Source: Halomarinibacterium sedimenti (GTDB lineage Bacteria > Bacteroidota > Bacteroidia > Flavobacteriales > Flavobacteriaceae). Taken from it: a stretch of DNA of 64,000 nt. A model generated the notes under the pieces. That model had not been told where the DNA came from. It was given only the letters and a program-made list of their open reading frames with translations, and did no database searches. Numbering within the stretch: position 1 is the stretch's first letter; every line of letters starts with the position of its first letter. The translations under genes and the position numbers were made by a program. The stretch spans positions 372,001 through 436,000 of the forward strand of contig NZ_JAHWDP010000002.1 of the NCBI RefSeq assembly GCF_019312585.1, given 5' to 3'. Of this stretch, positions 18,195 through 26,739 are shown piece by piece.

Positions 18195-19181
18195 CTACTT
18201 ACTACTAACAAACTTCTCCCAAGTAAGCTTCATCCCCTCCTGCACCGAAAATAAAGGGTTATACCCTAATATTTTTTTTCCTTTTGAAATATCCGCCAAA
18301 GAATCTCTTACATCCCCTTTTCTGGGAGGTCCGTAAGTAGCTTTTATATTTTTTCCCGAAGTTTCCTGTAAAGATTCCCAAAGGGCATTTAAACTAATGC
18401 GTTCTCCATAAGCAATATTAAATACCTCATTCACAGCAGCATCGGGAGCAAAAAATGCTCTAACATTGGCTTGTACTGCATTCTCAACAAAGGTGAAATC
18501 TCTCGTTTGTTTCCCATCACCATTGATGGTGGGTGCAACTTCATTCTTTAAGGCTTGCATAAACAACGGAATCACCGCCGCATACGCCCCTTTAGGACTC
18601 TGCTTAGGGCCAAATACATTAAAATAACGCAATCCAATGGTTTGGGTGTTATAAGTTTTGTAGAAGACGTCTGCATATAATTCATTGACCAACTTGGTCA
18701 CTGCATACGGAGATAATGGTTTTCCAATAGTTTGCTCCACTTTGGGTAAGTTTTTACTATCCCCATAGGTAGAACTGGAGGCGGCATACACCATTCTTTT
18801 TACAGAAGGGCTTTCTTTTTGAGCCACCAACATATTCAAAAACCCAGTTACATTCACTTCATTGGAAGTAATGGGATCGTTTATAGACCTTGGCACACTG
18901 CCCAAAGCCGCTTGGTGAGAAACATAATCAATCCCATCCATCGCTTTATTGCAGGTGGCCAAATCCCTAATATCGCCTTCCATAAATTCAAAAGCTGGAT
19001 GACTTACAAATTCTGAAAGATTTTCTTTAAAACCCGTAGCAAGGTTATCGAGCACACGCACTTTCTTAGCGCCAAACTTCAGTAAATATTCAACTAAATT
19101 AGAACCTATAAATCCCGCTCCACCAGTTACAAGAAAGGAGTAATTCGATAATTCTTTAGTATGGTAAGGTGTTTTGTACAA
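18195..19181 (-). CDS. UDP-N-acetylglucosamine 4-epimerase-like SDR (WbpP/TviC type)
   Basis: This is a 328-residue extended SDR enzyme. It has FLVTGGAGFIGSNLVEYL as NAD loop, AASSSTYGDS as serine site and SPYAVTKLVNELYAD as Tyr/Lys site. These segments match the WbpP/TviC group that interconverts UDP-GlcNAc and UDP-GalNAc or their uronic acids. The next upstream gene is a matching UDP-HexNAc 6-dehydrogenase, so the pair probably makes UDP-GalNAcA as in the Vi-antigen pathway. The exact substrate order is inferred. Confidence 0.88.
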   Translation of the reverse strand: MYKTPYHTKELSNYSFLVTGGAGFIGSNLVEYLLKFGAKKVRVLDNLATGFKENLSEFVSHPAFEFMEGDIRDLATCNKAMDGIDYVSHQAALGSVPRSINDPITSNEVNVTGFLNMLVAQKESPSVKRMVYAASSSTYGDSKNLPKVEQTIGKPLSPYAVTKLVNELYADVFYKTYNTQTIGLRYFNVFGPKQSPKGAYAAVIPLFMQALKNEVAPTINGDGKQTRDFTFVENAVQANVRAFFAPDAAVNEVFNIAYGERISLNALWESLQETSGKNIKATYGPPRKGDVRDSLADISKGKKILGYNPLFSVQEGMKLTWEKFVSSK

Positions 19182-19187
19182 ATTGTT

Positions 19188-19277
19188 AGGGGTTATGGGT
19201 TATGGGTACTGGGTTTTGGGTCATAGGTCTTATGTCTTACATCTTGGCTCTTGTCTCTTGTCTCTTGAATCCTGTCC
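19188..19277. repeat. Low-complexity intergenic repeat
   Basis: The gap between the epimerase and dehydrogenase genes starts with copies of GGGTTAT/GGGTTTT and continues with TCTTGTC-type repeats. CTTACATCTTGGCTCTT here matches 16 of 17 bases of a stretch near 55290, and TATGTCTTAC resembles 53019. No conserved protein frame is visible. It is a member of a dispersed noncoding family. Confidence 0.7.
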
Positions 19278-19295
19278 AAACAAATGTATTCATTT

Positions 19296-20579
19296 TTACA
19301 ACCTTCCATCAATAATAGTAGAATCCAAAAACGCCTTCACATCAAATATCACACTATTTGGAGCCGAGAGGCCTTTCACATTCATATCCTTAAATGCTTT
19401 ATGGGCAACGGCTAAAATAATAGCATCATAGTTTTTTTCTAAATCTGAAACATCATTAACCAGAACTTTTCCAAACTCCAGTTGTACCTCTTCAGCATTC
19501 GCCCATGGGTCGTGTATGGTAACCTGTAAATTATAACGCTCCAATTCGTTCACCACATCAATTACCTTGCTATTTCGAATATCAGGACAATTCTCTTTAA
19601 AAGTAATCCCCAACACCAATACGTTAGCTCCCTTGACTTTGCAATCCTTCTGAATCATCAATTTCACCACTTCATGCGCCACATAACTCCCCATTCCATC
19701 ATTCATACGGCGTCCTGCCAAAATAATTTCGGGGTTGTAGCCCTCCTCCATAGCTTTTTGCGCTAAATAGTAAGGATCTACACCAATACAATGTCCTCCC
19801 ACAAGGCCAGGAGTAAATTTTAAAAAATTCCATTTGGTACCCGCCGCTTCCAACACAGCTTGTGTATCTATTTCAAGAAGACGAAAAATTTTAGAAAGTT
19901 CATTTACAAAAGCAATATTAATATCCCGTTGCGAATTCTCAATCACTTTGGCAGCCTCAGCTACTTTAATAGACGGGGCTAAATGGGTGCCTGCGGTAAT
20001 GACGGAAGCATACAAATTATCCACATAGGTAGCTGCTTCTGGAGTAGAACCTGAAGTGACTTTTAAAATTTTGGTAACTGTATGTTCCTTATCTCCAGGA
20101 TTGATTCGCTCTGGCGAATACCCTGCAAAAAAATCTTGATTAAAGGTTAAGCCAGAAAATTGCTCCAAAATTGGCACACAAATATCTTCTGTTACTCCAG
20201 GATATACAGTAGATTCATAGATAACCACATCCCCTTGTTTTAACACCTTTCCCACAGTTTCACTCGCTTTTTCTAACGGAATTAAAACTGGCTGATTATG
20301 CTTATTGGTAGGCGTAGGCACAGTAACCACATACACATTCGCTTGCGCTAAGTCTTCGGGATGACTACTTACCTTTAATCCATTTTCTGAAGCCTGTAGC
20401 ACCTTTTGCAGATCTTCATCAGCAACCTCAAGGGTATTGTCCTTACCTGCCTGTAACTCGGCAATGCGTTTTTCATTGATATCAAATCCTATCACCGAAT
20501 ATTTTTCGGCAAAAGCAACAGCTAGAGGCAAGCCTACATACCCTAATCCTATAATAGCAATGGTGGGATTTTCTTTCAT
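19296..20579 (-). CDS. UDP-N-acetyl-hexosamine 6-dehydrogenase (TviB/WbpO type)
   Basis: This is an NAD-dependent dehydrogenase of 427 residues that oxidises C6 of a UDP-HexNAc to the uronic acid. IAIIGLGYVGLPLAVAFA is the NAD loop, and GLVGGHCIGVDPYYLA contains the catalytic Cys. IIDVK-like elements at the C-terminus (SVIFDVKAFLD) match the family. A TATCTTTG -7 element at 20608-20615 would start a transcript 28 bases upstream, so this gene and those after it may have their own promoter inside the locus. Confidence 0.93.
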   Translation of the reverse strand: MKENPTIAIIGLGYVGLPLAVAFAEKYSVIGFDINEKRIAELQAGKDNTLEVADEDLQKVLQASENGLKVSSHPEDLAQANVYVVTVPTPTNKHNQPVLIPLEKASETVGKVLKQGDVVIYESTVYPGVTEDICVPILEQFSGLTFNQDFFAGYSPERINPGDKEHTVTKILKVTSGSTPEAATYVDNLYASVITAGTHLAPSIKVAEAAKVIENSQRDINIAFVNELSKIFRLLEIDTQAVLEAAGTKWNFLKFTPGLVGGHCIGVDPYYLAQKAMEEGYNPEIILAGRRMNDGMGSYVAHEVVKLMIQKDCKVKGANVLVLGITFKENCPDIRNSKVIDVVNELERYNLQVTIHDPWANAEEVQLEFGKVLVNDVSDLEKNYDAIILAVAHKAFKDMNVKGLSAPNSVIFDVKAFLDSTIIDGRL

Positions 20580-20607
20580 GTGGTGTATTGAAATATTATA
20601 TGATGCG

Positions 20608-20615
20608 CAAAGATA
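20608..20615 (-). promoter_or_regulatory. Internal promoter -7 element
   Basis: The minus strand reads TATCTTTG followed by GC, a perfect match to the Bacteroidota TAnnTTTG -7 element. It lies 28 bases before the dehydrogenase ATG. No TTG was found at the ideal -33 distance. It would allow separate expression of the sugar-nucleotide and transfer genes from those of wza and wzc. Confidence 0.55.
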
Positions 20616-20793
20616 CGCACCTTATAGAAAATAGAAAGAAATACCAAACAATAATAACGTAGGTCTAGTCCATAGGGATTTTCAAACAATCAGAAATATA
20701 AAATAGGGTTCACCCGTAGTTCCTTCGGGTCTACTTGCGGTTTACTTCGGGTAAAGTCCGGTCGACAAAAGGAGTAAAATAAATTGAAATAAC

Positions 20794-21381
20794 TTAAAAA
20801 ATCGACTGCCACAAATACAATAAATCCCTTTTAAAAGACCAATTTTCAATGTATTCCTTATTCATCTTCACTTTATCGGGCCAAATAACGGTATCATTAT
20901 ATTCTAATGGATTTGACTGACTTAACAGTAACATATCTTCATTTTTATATTTTATAGTCGCTGGACCTGTTATTCCAGGTTTTATCGAGAGTATTATTTT
21001 ATCATCTCCTTGCAACCTATCCGCATATCCAGAAATATCCGGTCTAGGACCTACCCAACTCATATCGCCTTTTAGTACATTAAATAGTTGAGGGATCTCG
21101 TCGAGTTTTGTTTTCCGAAGCCAGCCCCCAAAGGCAGTTTCTTTTGCTATTATTTCATTAATATCCTTATGATTTTCCCCTTTAAGGGTTCTTAATTTAT
21201 AAAAAGGAAAAGGCTTTCCATGTTGACCAATTCTTAATTGAACAAACCAACCATTACGCCCTGCACTTAGGGTTGATAAGACCCAAAGGATCAATAATGG
21301 AATGAGTATAATGGGAAATAATAAAAGAGATAACACAATATCAAAACCTCTTTTTACTATTTTTTGTTTTTGGGTAAGCAT
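20794..21381 (-). CDS. Initiating sugar-phosphate transferase (bacterial sugar transferase family)
   Basis: This protein starts glycan synthesis by putting a sugar-1-phosphate on undecaprenyl phosphate. The 195 residues have one N-terminal hydrophobic hairpin (DIVLSLLLFPIILIPLLILW), then FYKLRTLKG and LDEIPQLFNVLKGDMSWVGP, the signature of the family. It is the short PglC-like form without the extra membrane domain of WbaP/WcaJ. It lies between the dehydrogenase and the kinase gene, 13 bases after wzc. Confidence 0.93.
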   Translation of the reverse strand: MLTQKQKIVKRGFDIVLSLLLFPIILIPLLILWVLSTLSAGRNGWFVQLRIGQHGKPFPFYKLRTLKGENHKDINEIIAKETAFGGWLRKTKLDEIPQLFNVLKGDMSWVGPRPDISGYADRLQGDDKIILSIKPGITGPATIKYKNEDMLLLSQSNPLEYNDTVIWPDKVKMNKEYIENWSFKRDLLYLWQSIF

Positions 21382-21394
21382 AGGTGCACCCTTA

Positions 21395-23878
21395 TTAATT
21401 TTTCCGTAGTTTTATCAGTCTTTTAAAGAAGGATTTTACTCGATGAAAGAGAGAAGGTTTTCTATCATCGTCGTGGTATCCATGTCCATACCCATACCCG
21501 TAGCCATAACCATATCCGTAACCGTAGCCATATCCATAGCCATACTTAGCTTTTCCTTCAAAGAAGTTAAATACAAGACTAATATTTTTAACCTCACCCG
21601 ACTTGTATTTGTCATTGATTAAGGCAAACATTCCTCGTTTTGTATGGTTTTGGCGCACCATATAGATCGTCGCATCTGCATATTTAATCAACTCCAAAGA
21701 ATCAGCAACCAAGCCTAAAGGAGGAGAATCTATTATCACATAATCGTATTTCCCTTTCAAGCTCTCTATCAATTCAGCCATACGCTCGGTCATTAACAAT
21801 TCAGAAGGATTGGGAGGTATAGGTCCCGAAGTAATAACATCCAGTGTATCAATCATGGTCTTCTGAATGATTTCATCTTCGGTAGCATCGTCAATAAGAT
21901 AATTGACCACCCCAATATTATTATTTATATTAAAATCCCCAAATATCTTGGGTTTGCGTAAATCTAGCCCAACTAAAATTGTTTTCTTTTCACTTAATGC
22001 AAATACGGATGCTATATTAATGGAGCAAAAGGTTTTCCCCTCTCCACTCACTGAAGATGTCACTAACACCGTTTTGGCTCCTTTAAGTCCCTGTTTTTTA
22101 TAGATGTATTGAAGACTCGACCGAATAGCTCTAAAAGATTCAGAAATAGCAGATTTTGGTTTTTCAATCACCGCTAGATTATTCTCTAGTCTCGATTTTC
22201 CAATAACCCCTAATATCGGTATTTTGGTAAGCCTTTCAATATCTTTTACATTGTGTATACGGTTATCAAAAAAGGTAAGTAAAAACACAAGGACAAATGG
22301 AATAAGTGTCCCAAATAATATTGCCATTACATAATTAAGTTGGGTATTGGGCCCCACTTGACCGCCACCTGTATCTTTAGCTATGTCAATTACCAAAACA
22401 TCACTTACATTGGCAGCTTTAACCAATCCAGCTTCATTTCTTTTGGATAAAAAGAGATCATAGGTCCCTTGACTTAATTTATATCGCCTTTCTATTTTTA
22501 ATAATTCTTGTTGGTCTTTCGGTAATTTACGTATCTCTACCTCGTACTGATAAATTTCATTATTAATTCTGGCTATTTCTTGATTTTTTAACCCTTTTGA
22601 AGATGTAATATTCTCCTGTAAAACACGCTTTATGGCATCTATTTGGCGATCTATATCTTTAAAAATAGGTGCCCCTTCTTTATAAGAGTATTCTAATTTA
22701 CTTCTATCTTGGGCCTTTTGAACAATTTGCCCGACACCATCCACTATACTGGCCTCGAAAATACCTGCAACAGAAGGCGCAGGCACATCTCTATAATCTG
22801 TACGATTAATTAGGTAATTTTCTAAGGTATTGTAATAATTCAATTCACGAGTTATAGCTTCCTTTTGAAGATCTAACGTATTTAAGCGGTCCGTAATTTT
22901 TTGTCCTTCAGATTGAAGATTATATATGGTATTTTGATCTTTAAACGCATTAAGCTCATCTTCAACATCTTTCAGCTCTTTAGATTTCTCTGCCAAGCTA
23001 CTATCTATAAATCGAATGGTCTTAGTAGCAAACAGGTTTTTACGCTCCAGCATATCTTCACTTAAAACAGCTATAGAGGTATTTAAATAATCTACTAACC
23101 TTGCTTTATTTTGACCTACAAGTCGAAGTTTAAGCACCGAAGACCCTTTGTCTTCTGGTTCTACCTGTATATTCAAATATCCTATTACTGCCGAATCAAA
23201 ATTAATAAATGAAATGTAATAGGTTTGCCCTGCTCTTGGTTTAATATCCTCAATAGGGAAAAGTGTTACATTGATTAAATGAGTCTTAATTTCCTGTCCT
23301 AACCGATAGGTTTGAGAAAACTCTTGTGCCTCAATGTATTTATACTCTTTTTCTTTTAATGTATTATATACTTGATAAACTCGTTGTTTATCATCATCAA
23401 AAGAAGTGGAAATCGTAAATTGAGTAGAGTCCTTAAACACTATTTTAAATTGTGTATTAAGTATTTGAGGGTTTAAAGTATCAACTTTAACATCAAAAGG
23501 TGTTTTGCCATAAACATCAACAAGCTGATACTTTCCATCTTTTAAAAATCGCATATAATACTGCAATCTATCCACAACCTTTTCATTGTGGGATCTCGAT
23601 TTTAAGGTGATGATAGCTGTATTTACTTTATCTGTAGTCCCACCCCAATTAAATGTTAAGCTGGTGTTTGTTGTAAAAAATGGATTTTGGTCATCTTTAA
23701 TTGAGACCATATTTTCTATAAGATAAACTGGTAGTTTTCTAACATTTATATAATAAGCAATACCAAATCCTATAGCCACCGAAAAAACAAACAAGGGCCA
23801 ATAGCTTATTAATTTAAAAAGAAAGCCTTTTAAATCGAATGTAGTATGTAAATCATTTGTTTCTTGTTCTTGATACAT
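21395..23878 (-). CDS. wzc: Polysaccharide co-polymerase / tyrosine autokinase
   Basis: This inner-membrane protein controls polymer length and export. The 827 residues have a first membrane segment near residues 22-44, a long periplasmic coiled region (about 280-470), a second membrane segment near 522-545 and a cytoplasmic BY-kinase domain. The kinase has Walker A SSVSGEGKTF, Walker A' ILVGLDLRKPK and Walker B YVIIDSPPLG. The tail has ten alternating Tyr-Gly pairs and one more Tyr, the autophosphorylation cluster. It follows the wza stop immediately. Confidence 0.95.
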   Translation of the reverse strand: MYQEQETNDLHTTFDLKGFLFKLISYWPLFVFSVAIGFGIAYYINVRKLPVYLIENMVSIKDDQNPFFTTNTSLTFNWGGTTDKVNTAIITLKSRSHNEKVVDRLQYYMRFLKDGKYQLVDVYGKTPFDVKVDTLNPQILNTQFKIVFKDSTQFTISTSFDDDKQRVYQVYNTLKEKEYKYIEAQEFSQTYRLGQEIKTHLINVTLFPIEDIKPRAGQTYYISFINFDSAVIGYLNIQVEPEDKGSSVLKLRLVGQNKARLVDYLNTSIAVLSEDMLERKNLFATKTIRFIDSSLAEKSKELKDVEDELNAFKDQNTIYNLQSEGQKITDRLNTLDLQKEAITRELNYYNTLENYLINRTDYRDVPAPSVAGIFEASIVDGVGQIVQKAQDRSKLEYSYKEGAPIFKDIDRQIDAIKRVLQENITSSKGLKNQEIARINNEIYQYEVEIRKLPKDQQELLKIERRYKLSQGTYDLFLSKRNEAGLVKAANVSDVLVIDIAKDTGGGQVGPNTQLNYVMAILFGTLIPFVLVFLLTFFDNRIHNVKDIERLTKIPILGVIGKSRLENNLAVIEKPKSAISESFRAIRSSLQYIYKKQGLKGAKTVLVTSSVSGEGKTFCSINIASVFALSEKKTILVGLDLRKPKIFGDFNINNNIGVVNYLIDDATEDEIIQKTMIDTLDVITSGPIPPNPSELLMTERMAELIESLKGKYDYVIIDSPPLGLVADSLELIKYADATIYMVRQNHTKRGMFALINDKYKSGEVKNISLVFNFFEGKAKYGYGYGYGYGYGYGYGYGYGHGYHDDDRKPSLFHRVKSFFKRLIKLRKN
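21475..21545 (-). repeat. Coding repeat for Tyr-Gly tail of Wzc
   Basis: Hexamer-like units encode (Tyr-Gly)10-His-Gly-Tyr-His. Both Tyr codons and all four Gly codons are used in mixed order, so the protein repeat is kept by selection and is not only a recent DNA slippage product. It is unusually regular for a BY-kinase tyrosine cluster. Confidence 0.85.
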
Positions 23879-24676
23879 CTATAGCCTAATAAAAAGTAAT
23901 ATTGAAGTGGTTAATGCGGTAACTATACTCAAAATAGTTGTAAAAGATTGTAATCCTGTAACTCCAGTTCCCAATGATTTTTGTGGTAATGGATTAATAA
24001 TAATTAAGTCATTAGGTTGTACATAATAATAGGGAGAACTCATAGCATCTATAGATGTTAAATCAATATGATGCACTTTTTGACCTAAAGGATATTGTCT
24101 AATAACAACAACATTGGTTTTATCCCCTGTGACAGGAATATCACCACTATTTCCTATAGCTTCCATAATGGTTGCCTGATCTCTATAAATAATTTTAGAT
24201 CCTGGGTTTCCAATCTCCCCATTTATAGAAAATCGAATTCCTGACAATTTTACCGTAACAAAAATATTAGCCTCCGCCTTAAAGTAGTCTTTTAAAAGCC
24301 TTTGTTCGAGATCCTTTCGCACCTCTTCAATAGTATATCCCAAAACAGGAATTTCACCTAAAATTGGGATTCTAATATTTCCGTGTTGATCTACTTTAAA
24401 TCCATCATAATATAATCTCTGTTCCCCAGTAGCATTTGGATTGGCTTCACTTACAGGATTAAAAATATTTACTAATTCATCGTCCAATGCTTTTACTCGA
24501 ATACTCAAAAGATCATTAATTTGTAACCTGTAAGGCTCTTTCATCTTTTGAATAGGTATCAAACTATCCTTAGTCGTTGTATTATCTTCTTGAAGGTAGG
24601 TTAGTTGTTTTTGAGACACACAGGACGCTAAACAAATAGCAATGATTCCGAAGAACAGCAATCGCATCATTTTCAT
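23879..24676 (-). CDS. wza: Polysaccharide export lipoprotein
   Basis: This outer-membrane polysaccharide export protein has 265 residues from the chosen start. The frame is open to 24772, but the start at 24676 gives MKMMRLLFFGIIAICLASC, a clean lipoprotein signal with Cys at residue 19, and a promoter element at 24698-24705 lies within the longer form. The Poly_export domain follows (RLQINDLLSIRVKALDDELV), then an SLBB-like part. The C-terminus FTTILSIVTALTTSILLFI is the short helix usual in Bacteroidota Wza. It is the first gene of the locus. Confidence 0.93.
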   Translation of the reverse strand: MKMMRLLFFGIIAICLASCVSQKQLTYLQEDNTTTKDSLIPIQKMKEPYRLQINDLLSIRVKALDDELVNIFNPVSEANPNATGEQRLYYDGFKVDQHGNIRIPILGEIPVLGYTIEEVRKDLEQRLLKDYFKAEANIFVTVKLSGIRFSINGEIGNPGSKIIYRDQATIMEAIGNSGDIPVTGDKTNVVVIRQYPLGQKVHHIDLTSIDAMSSPYYYVQPNDLIIINPLPQKSLGTGVTGLQSFTTILSIVTALTTSILLFIRL

Positions 24677-24697
24677 AGTAAGCAGGGTTGTTAGCAA

Positions 24698-24705
24698 CAA
24701 ATATA
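24698..24705 (-). promoter_or_regulatory. Promoter -7 element of wza operon
   Basis: The minus strand reads TATATTTG, a perfect TAnnTTTG. It places transcription start near 24691 and leaves about 15 bases of leader before the ATG at 24676. It is likely to be the main promoter of the polysaccharide locus. Confidence 0.65.
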
Positions 24706-24870
24706 ACGTATGCGTTCTAATAATAAAATATATTTTGCCGTAAGTGAACAAAAACCATTTATTTTGCACCAAATCTTCCTTATGAAATGCCTAAACAATA
24801 ATTTCTGTAAGTCTTCCAATAAGATACTTATCGCATTCCATCTGACAGATTTAACAAATACTAAAAACAG

Positions 24871-26736
24871 ATGAATTACCTTTCGGTAGAAAATATTGCA
24901 AAATCGTATGGAGAACGTGTTCTCTTTAAAAATATATCCTTCGGAATTAACCAAGGACAAAAAATTGGATTTGTTGCCAAAAATGGAACAGGTAAAACAT
25001 CTCTACTAAATATCCTCTCTGGCGTAGACACTCCAGATGAAGGAAATGTCATTTTTAGAAAAGGGCTTTCGGTGGCGTTTATAGACCAAGACCCCAATTT
25101 AAATCCTAAACTTACTGTGGAGGAAACCATTTTTTCTTCTGAAAAACCTATTCTAAAAATCATTGAAAATTATGAAAAAGCACTATTAAATCCTCACGAT
25201 TCCGAAGCCTATCAAAAAGCCTTCGATGCCATGGATGCCCACCAAGCTTGGGATTTTGAAACGCTATATAAACAAATTCTCTTTAAACTAAAACTAGAGG
25301 ACCTTCAGCAAAAAGTATCCAGTTTAAGTGGTGGACAAAAAAAGCGATTGGCGCTTGCCAATGCCCTCCTCTCCCAACCCGACTTGCTCATTATGGATGA
25401 ACCCACCAACCATTTGGACCTCGAAATGATTGAATGGTTAGAAGCCTTTTTTGCCAAAGAAAACATCACGCTATTTATGGTCACCCACGACCGTTATTTT
25501 TTGGAACGAGTATGCAATGAAATTGTAGAATTAGACGAAGGAAACCTCTATAGTTACAAAGGAAATTACAGCTATTATCTCGAGAAAAGGGATGCACGAA
25601 TCGAGAATTTTGAAACCGAAACCAATAAAGCCAAGCAACTTTTTAAAAAAGAATTGGATTGGATGCGGCGTCAACCCAAAGCACGGACTACGAAAAGTAA
25701 AAGCAGAATTGAAGATTTCCACGAAATAAAATCTCGCGCGAGTCAACGTCGTAAAGACCATGAAGTCCAACTCGAATTAAACATGGAACGATTAGGCACT
25801 AAAGTGGTGGAGCTTCACAATATCTCAAAACGTTTTGGTGACCGCAATTTATTCGAAAAGTTTGAATATAATTTTTTACCTGGAGAGCGATTAGGGATTA
25901 TTGGAAAAAACGGAACGGGAAAATCTACTTTTTTAAATATTCTTACTGGGAATATGACACCAGATTCGGGTAAAGTAGTCATTGGGGAAACGGTTCATTT
26001 TGGATACTATACTCAAAAAGGAATCAAGGCTAAAGAAGGTCAAAAAGTAATCGATGTGGTTCGAGAATACGGTGATTTTATTCCGTTGAAAAAAGGCAGG
26101 CAAATCTCCGCCGGACAATTGCTCGAACGCTTTTTATTCGATAGAAAAAAGCAATACGACTTTGTTGAAAAACTAAGTGGTGGTGAAAAAAAACGACTAT
26201 ATTTATGTACGGTACTTATTAAAAATCCTAACTTTTTAATACTCGATGAGCCTACCAACGATTTGGATATAGTTACCCTCAATGTCTTGGAAAGTTTTTT
26301 GTTAGACTTTCCTGGTTGTTTAATTGTAGTATCTCACGACCGTTATTTTATGGATAAAATTGTAGATCATTTGTTTGTTTTTCGAGGAGAGGGTGTCATT
26401 GAAGATTTTCCCGGAAACTACAGCGATTTTAGAAGCTACGAAGACAGTGCTCCCAAGGAGAAAGTAGAAACTTCAGAAAGTAAACCAAAAAATCATTGGA
26501 AAACCGATACGTCTAAAGCAAAGCTTAGCTACAATGAACAAAAGGAATACAATAAACTTGAAAAGGAAATTGCGAAATTAGAAACCGAACGCGAAACCCT
26601 TCAAAATCTATTTGCCACAGAAAATTGGGATGGTGCCGAAATCGACAAACAATCCCAAAAACTCCAAGAACTTATAGATAAAATTGAGGAAAAAACCGAA
26701 CGTTGGTTCGAGTTATCTGCCAAAATGGAAGAATAA
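24871..26736 (+). CDS. ABC-F family ATPase (Uup-like)
   Basis: This is a soluble protein with two ABC ATPase domains and no membrane segment, 621 residues. ABC-F proteins act on the ribosome. The first domain has VAKNGTGKTSLLN, LSGGQKKRLALA and LLIMDEPTNHLD; the second has IGKNGTGKSTFLN, LSGGEKKRLYLC and FLILDEPTNDLD. Between them is a charged linker (about residues 240-310). The C-terminus from about 545 is a coiled coil of the Uup type. It is divergent from wza and 3 bases upstream of a methyltransferase gene. Confidence 0.93.
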   Translation: MNYLSVENIAKSYGERVLFKNISFGINQGQKIGFVAKNGTGKTSLLNILSGVDTPDEGNVIFRKGLSVAFIDQDPNLNPKLTVEETIFSSEKPILKIIENYEKALLNPHDSEAYQKAFDAMDAHQAWDFETLYKQILFKLKLEDLQQKVSSLSGGQKKRLALANALLSQPDLLIMDEPTNHLDLEMIEWLEAFFAKENITLFMVTHDRYFLERVCNEIVELDEGNLYSYKGNYSYYLEKRDARIENFETETNKAKQLFKKELDWMRRQPKARTTKSKSRIEDFHEIKSRASQRRKDHEVQLELNMERLGTKVVELHNISKRFGDRNLFEKFEYNFLPGERLGIIGKNGTGKSTFLNILTGNMTPDSGKVVIGETVHFGYYTQKGIKAKEGQKVIDVVREYGDFIPLKKGRQISAGQLLERFLFDRKKQYDFVEKLSGGEKKRLYLCTVLIKNPNFLILDEPTNDLDIVTLNVLESFLLDFPGCLIVVSHDRYFMDKIVDHLFVFRGEGVIEDFPGNYSDFRSYEDSAPKEKVETSESKPKNHWKTDTSKAKLSYNEQKEYNKLEKEIAKLETERETLQNLFATENWDGAEIDKQSQKLQELIDKIEEKTERWFELSAKMEE

Positions 26737-26739
26737 TTT

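Noticed and set aside
21475-21545. Simple-sequence DNA considered as noncoding repeat
   Set aside because: It lies in frame at the end of Wzc and encodes the tyrosine cluster, with mixed codons.
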